A DNA stretch of 6,667 nt from Pyrinomonadaceae bacterium (GTDB taxonomy: Bacteria; Acidobacteriota; Blastocatellia; Pyrinomonadales; Pyrinomonadaceae): positions 1 to 6,667 of the forward strand of contig JACDAW010000353.1 in NCBI GenBank assembly GCA_013695245.1, in the 5' to 3' direction. Below the pieces are notes generated by a model. That model made no database searches. It saw nothing but the letters and a program-made list of their open reading frames with translations, and had not been told where the DNA came from. The first letter of the stretch is position 1. Each line of letters begins with the position of its first letter. Positions 1 through 6,011 of the stretch are shown piece by piece. A program made the position numbers and the translations under genes.

Positions 1-36
1 TGCTACTGAGATGGAAGGATCGTATCGCTCGCGCAT
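1..36 (-). CDS. 5' end of an unidentified gene downstream of the glycosyltransferase (partial)
   Basis: Reading leftward from an ATG whose complement is at 34-36, twelve codons stay open to the window edge and give MRERYDPSISVA. The ATG lies 31 nt after the stop of the glycosyltransferase, on the same strand, so it would be the next gene of the same operon. The polar start followed by a beta-strand-like SISVA resembles the opening of many family 2 glycosyltransferases, but 12 residues cannot prove this. No strong ribosome binding site is visible; AAGAAAAGA lies a few bases upstream. The call rests only on position, start codon and openness of the frame. Confidence 0.35.
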   Translation of the reverse strand, partial: MRERYDPSISVA

Positions 37-67
37 AAAGGTCTTTTCTTAACTGCCCGTAAAGTTT

Positions 68-1351
68 TTAGAGCACCGACTCAAAAGCTTCTAAATAATC
101 CTGCCCGACATCCGCGAGCCTCCGTGAAGCGATGAAGCGCTGAGCATTTTCCACACGGAGTTGGGCTTGTTGGGGATCGCCGAAATGCTTCATTAAAGCG
201 TCGCACAATGATTGCGGCGAGTGCGGATCGAAGGTGAGCGCAAGCGAATCATCGGTGCCCAAGCGTTCAACAAACTGCGGGATGTTTGAGCAGAGAAGCG
301 GCTTGCCCACATTCATTGCATCGAATATCATCGTGTTAAATCCGGCTTCGCTGATAGAGGCGGTGACGACAAGCGATGAGCTTTTATAAAGAGCCGCTAT
401 ATCATCATCTCGCACGTACCCTAGGGCGAACAAATCCTCGCCGATCTTTAGTCCATGCGTATCGCTTCTTAAAAGATTCTCGGTGCTCGGCCCCGCAAAC
501 ACGAGCGGCACGTTCACGTTCGACTTTTTTCTGAACAGCGCAAAGCCCTCAATGAGAGTTTCTACACGCTTATGCTTCGCCGCCCATCCGAGCGTGAAAA
601 TATATCCTTCAGTTAATCCGTAACGCCGAAGAGCATCGGATTGCCGGACGCTCTCATTTCTTTTATCTGGAGAAAGGTAAATACGTTTGGTGCGCGTCGG
701 CGGCAGTTCATAAATTTTCTGTGCTTGGTGCATTACAAAGTCCGACGAAAATATTATGAGATCGGAAATTTGCGTCCACCTCCGCACCTCATGACGTAGC
801 GGAGCGGTCACCTCGCCCCATGTATCCGTGTGCTCGTGCGCGAGATCGTGGAGCGTAATGACGACGGGTACGTGCGGCTGCCAATGCTCGCTTCCCGGAA
901 GCGTAAGGTATGGATAAGGCATATAAAGCAAGTCGAAAGCGTTCATCCGTTCGTTAAGCCACTGCAAGCCCCGCCCATCTCCCAAGCGCAGTTTGCGCTG
1001 TTCCTCTTCGCATAGCTTTTGTTGGTAGTCCTTTAGGTGATCGCGCGATTTTCGCGGCAGCGCACGGCTGTCACGCACCCGGTTAAGCGCAGGAACGAGC
1101 GTTTTCCGCACGCGCGAATCCGTGCCGACATTGATCCTTTCAAAACTTACGTTCGGCAGACGGAACGGAGGCAGATAATTGTTGCTGGAATCGAAAAGCG
1201 GCCACATCAAGTGAAAATGCCAGCGAGTTCCGGCACTTCTCGAAAACTCTTCGAGAAGTTTAGTAGTGAAGAGTCGCACTCCGCCGCCGCTCACGATCTG
1301 ATCGAAGATGCCGACGCGAATAACTTCATTTTCCATTCTTGATCTTTGCAC
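68..1351 (-). CDS. Glycosyltransferase, GT-B fold, group 1 (GT4-like)
   Basis: Predicted cytoplasmic glycosyltransferase that moves a sugar from a nucleotide donor to a growing glycan, probably a surface polysaccharide; donor and acceptor cannot be read from the sequence. The 427 residues show the two-lobed GT-B pattern. The N-terminal lobe opens with VIRVGIFDQ and the glycine loop SGGGVR (21-26) and includes TLHDLAHEH (166-174). The C-terminal lobe has YIFTLGWAAKHKR (250-262), LVFAGPS (283-289), ALGYV (309-313) and SISEAGFNTMIFDAMNVGKP (332-351). The last corresponds to the donor-site ExxxxxxxE region of GT4 enzymes, but here it reads E335-x8-D344 instead of E-x7-E. The GTG start at 1351 is chosen because AAGGG (complement of 1361-1365) lies 9 nt upstream. 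An ATG five codons later (1336) is possible but has a weaker binding site. Both starts precede the conserved N-terminus. The stop is TAA. Confidence 0.88.
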   Translation of the reverse strand: MQRSRMENEVIRVGIFDQIVSGGGVRLFTTKLLEEFSRSAGTRWHFHLMWPLFDSSNNYLPPFRLPNVSFERINVGTDSRVRKTLVPALNRVRDSRALPRKSRDHLKDYQQKLCEEEQRKLRLGDGRGLQWLNERMNAFDLLYMPYPYLTLPGSEHWQPHVPVVITLHDLAHEHTDTWGEVTAPLRHEVRRWTQISDLIIFSSDFVMHQAQKIYELPPTRTKRIYLSPDKRNESVRQSDALRRYGLTEGYIFTLGWAAKHKRVETLIEGFALFRKKSNVNVPLVFAGPSTENLLRSDTHGLKIGEDLFALGYVRDDDIAALYKSSSLVVTASISEAGFNTMIFDAMNVGKPLLCSNIPQFVERLGTDDSLALTFDPHSPQSLCDALMKHFGDPQQAQLRVENAQRFIASRRLADVGQDYLEAFESVL

Positions 1352-1360
1352 ATCTTACAT

Positions 1361-1365
1361 CCCTT
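1361..1365 (-). promoter_or_regulatory. Ribosome binding site supporting the GTG start of the glycosyltransferase
   Basis: On the minus strand AAGGG lies 9 nt before the GTG at 1351. It favours GTG over the ATG at 1336, which would be 24 nt away. A minimal ATG-TAA start-stop pair (complement of 1355-1360) lies between the site and the GTG. Confidence 0.5.
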
Positions 1366-1538
1366 TTTGCGAAGCGGTAACGGCGATTCTTAAACAATTC
1401 ACCTTTCCAACCGCACGTTATGCGGACTGATGGTGGTATGAGCGCAAATAAAAACTTTACACCAAACGAAACGGTTTGCAGCGCGATGAGTCTTTCTCTC
1501 TACAGATAATAACATAGGGAATTTTGGGGTGAGCTTCT

Positions 1539-1568
1539 TTGAAATATTTGTTTCCGAGCATTTATTTT
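1539..1568 (+). promoter_or_regulatory. Weak sigma70-like promoter candidate
   Basis: TTGAAA (1539-1544) and TATTTT (1563-1568) are separated by 18 nt in an AT-rich stretch. It points rightward and would start transcription just before the helix-turn-helix fragment, running on into the acyltransferase gene. Such matches arise easily in AT-rich DNA. Confidence 0.25.
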
Positions 1569-1595
1569 AAGCAAGAGGATTCCAACTGATTAGAG

Positions 1596-1736
1596 ATGAT
1601 TAAGCTCCGGGCGCAGGGCTGGAGAGTGCAGACCGTTGCCGTGCTGATGAACTCAACCCGTGCCACTGTCAGAAAATGGGTGCGCGACTCGGTGGAAGGC
1701 AACACACCACAAGCTCATCCTCTGAAGCGTGCTTGA
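1596..1736 (+). pseudogene. Remnant of a transposase-type helix-turn-helix protein
   Basis: ATG to TGA encodes 46 residues. Residues 1-31 (opening MIKLRAQGWRVQTVAVLMN and ending STRATVRKWVRD) match the look of the homeodomain-like helix-turn-helix at the N-terminus of IS630-type and related transposases: a short helix with LRAQG, a second helix with hydrophobic V-A-L, the turn with N-S-T, and a recognition helix TVRKW. Such proteins are normally several times longer. Here the frame stops at 1734-1736, and another in-frame stop lies just upstream (1587-1589). After the TGA the same frame continues as GGGGRPLRL, faintly like the GRPRKL stretch that follows the domain in IS630 proteins, but it soon meets a TAA. 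I infer a decayed transposase 5' end. No terminal inverted repeats were found. A free-standing small DNA-binding protein is the alternative. Confidence 0.4.
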
Positions 1737-1965
1737 GGCGGCGGAGGTCGCCCACTGCGGCTTTAATTTGGCGACAGAGTTAATCAAACGGCGAAGTTCA
1801 AAGAGCAGATGCAAGATGTTGCGATCAGGCTTGCGCGTCAAATCCGTTCTAAGATGGCTGCCATCTCTGCCCCCAGCGCAACAGCCATGGGTTAAGCGAA
1901 CGCACATTTGCGCGTTGGCGGACGATTATTTAGGATGGTTGAAAGGGAACGAAAGAGTCTTTCAA

Positions 1966-2652
1966 ATGATCACAGCGCGCAAGAGTCGGTGGTTTGAAAA
2001 AGCCTTTGAAATTTACAACCGTAATCTCCTTGCGCGACGGTTTCGAGGTTTGCGCGTCGCCGGATTACATCATTTGATGAAGGAACGCGCGTGTGTGCCG
2101 CTTGTGCTCTATGCGAATCATTCGAGTTGGTGGGATGGATTAGTTGCGTTTGCTATTTCACGCTATTGCAAGCTCGACGCCTATGCGATGATGGAAGAAC
2201 GACAGTTGCGCGAGTATCCTTTTCACCGCAAGATCGGCGCTTTCTCCGTTGTGCGAGAGAAACCGCGTGAAGCGTTGCGGAGCATCCACTATGCAAGCGA
2301 GCTGTTGCGAAACACGAATCGCGCGGTGTGGATTTTCCCACAAGGCGAAACGCAGCCGAACGACGCGCGACCGCTCAGGCTCTACACGGGCGCGGCGCGC
2401 ATCATTGAACGCACGGGCAACCTCTTAGCCGTGCCCGTCGCCATCCGTTATGAGTTTCTTGACGACTTTAAACCCGAAATCTTCACGCGCGCGGGTGAGC
2501 CTGAACTTATCGAAGGCCATCGAACACATGCGAAGAAACTAACAGTCCATTTTCAAACGTCGCTCACGCGCACGCTCGACCATATCCGCTCCGACGTGCT
2601 TGCATCGAACTTATCTGATTATAAAGAGATCATCGCATCGCGGAGAGAGTAG
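1966..2652 (+). CDS. 1-acylglycerol-3-phosphate acyltransferase family protein (PlsC-like)
   Basis: Predicted membrane-associated acyltransferase that transfers a fatty acyl group to lysophosphatidic acid or a related acceptor in glycerolipid synthesis. From the ATG at 1966 the protein has 228 residues. It shows the family block I NHSSWWD (51-57), where His52 and Asp57 form the catalytic HX4D pair. It also shows block III FPQGE (124-128), which binds the acceptor phosphate, a block II-like KIGAFSVVRE (89-98) and a block IV-like VPVAIRYE (156-163). I see no long hydrophobic helix, so attachment would be peripheral. The frame is open upstream to a GTG at 1729, which would add 79 residues, but that extension looks unconserved. 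Family members of this style start near ITARKSRWFE, and GAAAGAG lies 8 nt before the ATG, so 1966 is preferred. The gene lies 53 nt before radA on the same strand and may be co-transcribed. The acceptor is not certain; a specialised lipid or pigment acyltransferase is possible. Confidence 0.85.
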   Translation: MITARKSRWFEKAFEIYNRNLLARRFRGLRVAGLHHLMKERACVPLVLYANHSSWWDGLVAFAISRYCKLDAYAMMEERQLREYPFHRKIGAFSVVREKPREALRSIHYASELLRNTNRAVWIFPQGETQPNDARPLRLYTGAARIIERTGNLLAVPVAIRYEFLDDFKPEIFTRAGEPELIEGHRTHAKKLTVHFQTSLTRTLDHIRSDVLASNLSDYKEIIASRRE

Positions 2653-2688
2653 AATGGGCGAAGAAGCTTCGGGGCAAACACAGTAAAC

Positions 2689-2696
2689 AGAGGTGA
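2689..2696 (+). promoter_or_regulatory. Ribosome binding site of radA
   Basis: AGAGGTGA matches much of the consensus anti-16S complement and ends 9 nt before the GTG at 2706. It supports a GTG start. The predicted N-terminus, MVKGAGTVYVCQSCG, begins just ahead of the zinc finger as in other RadA proteins. Confidence 0.6.
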
Positions 2697-2705
2697 ATTA
2701 AAGCG

Positions 2706-5558
2706 GTGGTAAAGGGAGCAGGAACAGTTTACGTCTGCCAGAGTTGCGGCAATCAATCGCGTAAGTGGCTGGGCAAATGCCCGGACTGCGGGGCGTGGAA
2801 TTCGTTTGTCGAGGAACGCGCGCGAACGGCAGGAGGAAAGGAAGCGGGGCGGAGCGCGGGGCTTGGTCTGCGACAATCCGCGCCCGTCGCTTACGGCGAC
2901 ATCGAATCGCAGATGGAAGCGCGCACTTCGTCAGGCATCGCTGAGTTTGATCGCGTGCTCGGCGGCGGCGTCGTGCCCGGAAGCATGGTTTTAATCGGTG
3001 GCGATCCGGGGATCGGTAAATGTCTCGTCGGATCGAGTCGCGTGCTCGATCCGGCTTCGGGTGAATTCTCGTCGATCACGAATTGGATCGGCGGTGAAAA
3101 ATTTGTGCTGTCTCTTGACGAAACGACGCAGCGACTTGCGCCGCGCGTGGTGACGGCTTTCCACGACCAAGGCGTGCGTCCTGTAGTCAAAGTCACGACG
3201 CGGCTCGGACGAACGCTGTGTTGCACGCCAAGCCATCCGTTGCTAACGCCGGACGGTTGGAAAAGAGTTGATGAGTTAGACGCAGGCGCGCGCATCGCCG
3301 CTCCGCGCGCGTTGCCCTTTTTCGGTAACGACCGAATGGCGGAACATGAAATCAAGTTGCTCGCTTACATTCTTTCCGATGGTTCGGCGCAGAGCAGCAT
3401 AAACGTTACGACGGCGCTCCCGGAAGTTGCCGCCGACCTTCAAGAAGTCGCCGGACGATTCGGGCTACAACTAAGAGATTATCCGAAACCCGGAAGTCTG
3501 GCTCGACAATATCGTTTTGTGCAGCCGCACGGACGACGCGCGGAACTGCGTCAAAGAATCGCCGAGTCGCTTATGCACGCACAGACGGCGGCAGGTGTGA
3601 CGCGCGCGGCGTGGAGTCGCGCGGCCAATGTGAATTACGAAATGCTGAATGTGTGGCAGCGCGGCGAATGTGCGCCGAGCACAATTGAGCTGGAGCGTTT
3701 AGCCACCGCTGTGCGCGTTCCGGTCGCATCGCTCGCTCCTGAATGCGCGACGCAATCTCGTATGCGAACGAGCGTTGCGCAGTTTTTGGAATCGCAGAAG
3801 CTGCGTTATACGAAAGCCGAAAACAAGTTTGTGCCGGATTGCATCTTCCGCTTGCCGCGTGAGCAGGTAAAGCTCTTCCTGAAAGTTATCTTCTCTTGCG
3901 ATGGTTCGGTCTATGTTGATAAACGCGGGCGAACGGGCGTGTCATACTCGACGATCAGCAAGCGTCTGGCTGAAGACGTGCAGCACTTGCTGCTGCGCTT
4001 CGGCTTCGTCGCCAAACTTCGGGTAAAAAATAGTCGCGTAAGGGAGCGCGCATACATCGCTTATGAAATTCAATTGCTTGGAGTGGCGGAAACTAAACGC
4101 TTCTTGTCGGAAATAGGCATCTGGGGACGCGCAGAAGCAAAAGCGCGGATCGCCCGGATGCCGCTTCCGCGTTTATCGTCCACGCATTTCGACACGTTGC
4201 CAACGGGAGAGAATTTTTGGAGCGTTTTACGAGAAGTTGTTGACGGCGATTCGTTTGAAGAGATTTCGGCGAAAGCCGGAATTACGATTCGCAATCGTCG
4301 CCACGAACGACCTCTCTGCCGTAGCACAATCGCCGCGCTTGCCCGCGCTTACCCTTCGTCTTACTTGCAGCGGATGGCGCACAGCGAAATTTATTGGGAC
4401 GAAATTGAGAGCATCGAAGCGGCGGGCGAAGAAAGAGTTTATGATCTATCGGTAGCTTCACAGGCGAACTTTGTCGCTAACGACCTTATCGTCCATAACT
4501 CGACTTTGCTCTTGCAAGTCGCCGATAAGATCAGCACGGGCGGCGCGAGTGTGCTCTACATCTCCGGCGAGGAATCCGAGCGGCAAATTAAGATGCGCGG
4601 CGAGCGTCTGGGGATCGAAGCGACGAATCTTTACCTCCTGCCGGAGACGAATCTTGAAAACATTCTCGACACGGTTGAACGCATCAATCCCGGCGCAGTA
4701 ATTGTTGATTCAATTCAAACAGTGTTCTCTTCCAAAATCGAATCTGCACCCGGCTCTGTTTCGCAGGTGCGCGAAGTGGCGGGACAGTTGTTGCTGCTCG
4801 CCAAAAGTCAGACGATCCCTGTCTTTCTCATCGGTCACGTCACGAAGGAAGGCGCGCTTGCTGGCCCGAAAGCGTTGGAGCACATCGTTGATACGGTGCT
4901 CTACTTCGAGGGCGAGCGACATTACAACCACCGCATCGTGCGCGCGACGAAGAATCGTTTTGGCGCGGCGAACGAATTGGGCGTGTTTGAGATGACTGGC
5001 GCGGGATTGGTCGCGGTCGCCAATCCGTCGGAGATGTTTTTACAGGAGCGACCGCAAGGTGTTGCCGGGTCGGTCGTCACCGCCTGCATGGAAGGGACGC
5101 GCCCGATGCTTGTTGAGATACAGGCTTTAGTTTCAGGATCGAAATACGGAACGGGGCGGCGCATGGCGCAAGGTTTTGACGCGAACCGCATCGCGCTCCT
5201 GATCGCCATGCTTGAGAAGCGTGTCGGGTTTCATTTGATCGGCGATGACGTGTTCGTCAATGTTGCAGGGGGACTTGAGATTGACGAACCGGCGGCGGAC
5301 TTAGGCGTGGTCGCCGCCATCGCGTCGAGCTTTAAGAATGCAGCGATTGATCCGCAGACTGCTGTTTTCGGCGAAGTTGGTTTAACGGGCGAAGTGCGCG
5401 GAGCGTTGCAGGCGCAGCAGCGCGCGCGCGAGGCGCAGACGCTCGGCTTTAAGAAAATCATTATGCCCGCGACAAACACCGCTGGACTCGAACGCTTGCT
5501 CGGCGTGCGCACCGTCGGCGTGCGCTCGGTGGATGAAGCTTTAGACGAACTGTTCTAA
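2706..5558 (+). CDS. radA: DNA repair protein RadA (Sms) interrupted by an intein in the Walker A motif
   Basis: RadA is a RecA-like ATPase with a Lon-like C-terminal domain. It promotes branch migration in recombinational repair in the cytoplasm. The precursor has 950 residues. Residues 1-105 carry the zinc finger C11-x2-C14 and C25-x2-C28 and the start of the P-loop, GDPGIGK (99-105). Residues 106-598 are an intein. Residues 599-950 begin STLLLQ and continue with ISGEES (619-624), Walker B AVIVDS (664-669, Asp668), the RadA signature KNRFG (749-753), and the Lon-like domain from about 780 to the end (VNVAGGLEIDEPAADLG, GEVGLTGEVR). Without the intein the protein is 457 residues, normal for the family (E. 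coli RadA is about 460). Because the insertion splits Lys105 from Ser599, the precursor cannot form a normal P-loop, so ATPase activity should depend on splicing. The start is GTG, with the ribosome binding site at 2689-2696. Both extein parts are intact and in one frame. Confidence 0.97.
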   Translation: MVKGAGTVYVCQSCGNQSRKWLGKCPDCGAWNSFVEERARTAGGKEAGRSAGLGLRQSAPVAYGDIESQMEARTSSGIAEFDRVLGGGVVPGSMVLIGGDPGIGKCLVGSSRVLDPASGEFSSITNWIGGEKFVLSLDETTQRLAPRVVTAFHDQGVRPVVKVTTRLGRTLCCTPSHPLLTPDGWKRVDELDAGARIAAPRALPFFGNDRMAEHEIKLLAYILSDGSAQSSINVTTALPEVAADLQEVAGRFGLQLRDYPKPGSLARQYRFVQPHGRRAELRQRIAESLMHAQTAAGVTRAAWSRAANVNYEMLNVWQRGECAPSTIELERLATAVRVPVASLAPECATQSRMRTSVAQFLESQKLRYTKAENKFVPDCIFRLPREQVKLFLKVIFSCDGSVYVDKRGRTGVSYSTISKRLAEDVQHLLLRFGFVAKLRVKNSRVRERAYIAYEIQLLGVAETKRFLSEIGIWGRAEAKARIARMPLPRLSSTHFDTLPTGENFWSVLREVVDGDSFEEISAKAGITIRNRRHERPLCRSTIAALARAYPSSYLQRMAHSEIYWDEIESIEAAGEERVYDLSVASQANFVANDLIVHNSTLLLQVADKISTGGASVLYISGEESERQIKMRGERLGIEATNLYLLPETNLENILDTVERINPGAVIVDSIQTVFSSKIESAPGSVSQVREVAGQLLLLAKSQTIPVFLIGHVTKEGALAGPKALEHIVDTVLYFEGERHYNHRIVRATKNRFGAANELGVFEMTGAGLVAVANPSEMFLQERPQGVAGSVVTACMEGTRPMLVEIQALVSGSKYGTGRRMAQGFDANRIALLIAMLEKRVGFHLIGDDVFVNVAGGLEIDEPAADLGVVAAIASSFKNAAIDPQTAVFGEVGLTGEVRGALQAQQRAREAQTLGFKKIIMPATNTAGLERLLGVRTVGVRSVDEALDELF
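3021..4499 (+). mobile_element. Intein with LAGLIDADG homing endonuclease, inserted in the radA P-loop
   Basis: A 493-residue in-frame protein-splicing element. Intein numbering: Cys1 in CLVGSSRVLD (block A); TPSH with His72 (block B); LAGLIDADG-type helices LLAYILSDGS (113-122, Asp120) and FLKVIFSCDG (286-295, Asp294); block F VYDLSVASQANFVAN (473-487); block G DLIVHN, with the His492-Asn493 ending followed by extein Ser+1. These are the residues of class 1 splicing: Cys1 thioester, transfer to Ser+1, Asn cyclisation. Both endonuclease acidic residues are present, so double-strand cleavage of intein-free radA alleles is plausible. The linker between the endonuclease motifs (about 185-240) resembles an XRE helix-turn-helix. 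A second helical region (398-450) precedes the conserved IYWDEIESIE segment. Base composition resembles the flanking radA by eye, giving no sign of very recent transfer. The spliced junction would read GIGK-STLL. Confidence 0.96.
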
Positions 5559-5633
5559 CAGCCTGTTGAATTTTCGTTGAACTGAATGCCGCTTGATTAA
5601 AGGTAGTCATGAGAAAGCACTGAGGAAACAGAA
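5559..5633 (+). other. Short gap between radA and the small membrane protein gene
   Basis: These 75 nt hold no clear terminator. AACAG-C-CTGTT at 5557-5567 is self-complementary, but with a one-base centre it cannot form a hairpin. TGAGGA at 5621-5626 is a good ribosome binding site 7 nt before the ATG at 5634. Confidence 0.5.
5621..5626 (+). promoter_or_regulatory. Ribosome binding site of the small membrane protein gene
   Basis: TGAGGA lies 7 nt before ATG 5634, in good position. It supports real translation of the first frame even though that frame ends early. Confidence 0.5.
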
Positions 5634-5962
5634 ATGTCTAAATTTGAGCTTTTAGTATCAAGCATCATCTGCGGCATCGCTATCACATTCGTGCTGACTT
5701 GGACAGCCACCTCTATAGATAATAAAAACCTGTCTCGTGTATTACTGTGGCAAGCTGTAATTCCGGTGTATCTCGCAGGGCCAGGGCCAATTCTTTTGGC
5801 CATAATAAACAAGGAAACCCCATCTATGAAGGCACTCCAGTTCACATGTTAGCTGGATTAATCGGGTTGATTTTAGGAGCCCTGATTTATTCTGTGGTTA
5901 GTTACTTTGTGTTGCGGGCTTTGACACGCTCAAACTCAAACGAGCCATCTGAAGGCGTATAA
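5634..5962 (+). pseudogene. Small multi-pass membrane protein gene broken by an apparent -1 frameshift
   Basis: The frame from ATG 5634 gives 72 residues with one strong membrane segment (about 6-24, LLVSSIICGIAITFVLTW) and a second hydrophobic stretch ending AGPGPIL. It then turns into unremarkable sequence and stops at TAG 5850-5852. In the -1 frame a sensible continuation runs to TAA 5960-5962: GHNKQGNPIYEGTPVHM, then a strong membrane segment (MLAGLIGLILGALIYSVVSY) and a polar tail. Joining them at the TTTT run 5794-5797 gives about 109 residues with the loop GPGPILFGHNKQGNP and two or three membrane segments. I take this as one gene with a lost base (mutation or assembly error). Alternatives are programmed slippage, or two coupled genes, since ATG 5846-5848 overlaps the TAG in ATGTTAG. 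Function unknown. The ribosome binding site TGAGGA precedes the start. Confidence 0.6.
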
Positions 5963-5963
5963 T
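5958..5963 (+). promoter_or_regulatory. Candidate -10 element for the PIN-domain gene
   Basis: A perfect TATAAT overlaps the TAA stop of the preceding gene, 48 nt before the ATG at 6012. A perfect TTGACA lies at 5921-5926, but the spacing to the -10 is 31 nt, too long for a normal sigma70 promoter, and no TGn extension is present. It is therefore at best a -10 element with a poor -35 box. Confidence 0.3.
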
Positions 5964-6011
5964 GAGATTATGGTGACGCACCGGGCGGGAGCGTGTTAAT
6001 ATCGTCTTCCT

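Larger units (their letters stand above)
1352..1965. other. Long divergent intergenic region with a helix-turn-helix remnant
   Basis: This 614-nt stretch separates the leftward glycosyltransferase gene from the rightward acyltransferase gene, so it must hold promoters for both. The left part (1352-1595) is AT-richer than the genes and contains a small inverted repeat, CAAAC at 1463-1467 with GTTTG at 1474-1478, and a weak sigma70-like element at 1539-1568. The right part (1596-1965) is compositionally more coding-like and contains a 46-codon helix-turn-helix fragment. A frame open from a GTG at 1729 also runs through 1729-1965 into the acyltransferase, but its residues look non-conserved and arginine-rich. 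I see no RNA gene and no clear terminator. Confidence 0.6.

Noticed and set aside
1791..1887. A short frame in the same phase as the helix-turn-helix fragment, reading KFKEQMQDVAIRLARQI and onward
   Set aside because: It looks helix-forming, but it lacks a ribosome binding site, has only 28 codons from its first ATG, and matches no family I recognise. It could be part of the same decayed gene, but this cannot be supported.
2891..3355. Long open frame on the minus strand opposite the radA-intein junction
   Set aside because: It is a shadow of GC-rich codons in radA. Its residues show no domain, and the opposite strand carries clear conserved motifs.
4471..4995. Two consecutive plus-strand frames overlapping the C-terminal half of radA
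   Set aside because: They are out-of-phase shadows rich in Arg, Ser and Cys with no motif, while the radA phase carries ISGEES, Walker B and KNRFG.
5557..5567. AACAGCCTGTT after radA as a terminator or insertion-sequence end
   Set aside because: It is self-complementary around a single base, so no hairpin loop can form, and there is no matching second end or T-run.
5921..5963. TTGACA and TATAAT as a full consensus promoter
   Set aside because: Both hexamers are perfect, but the 31-nt spacing is far outside the usual 16-18, and TTGACA lies inside coding sequence.
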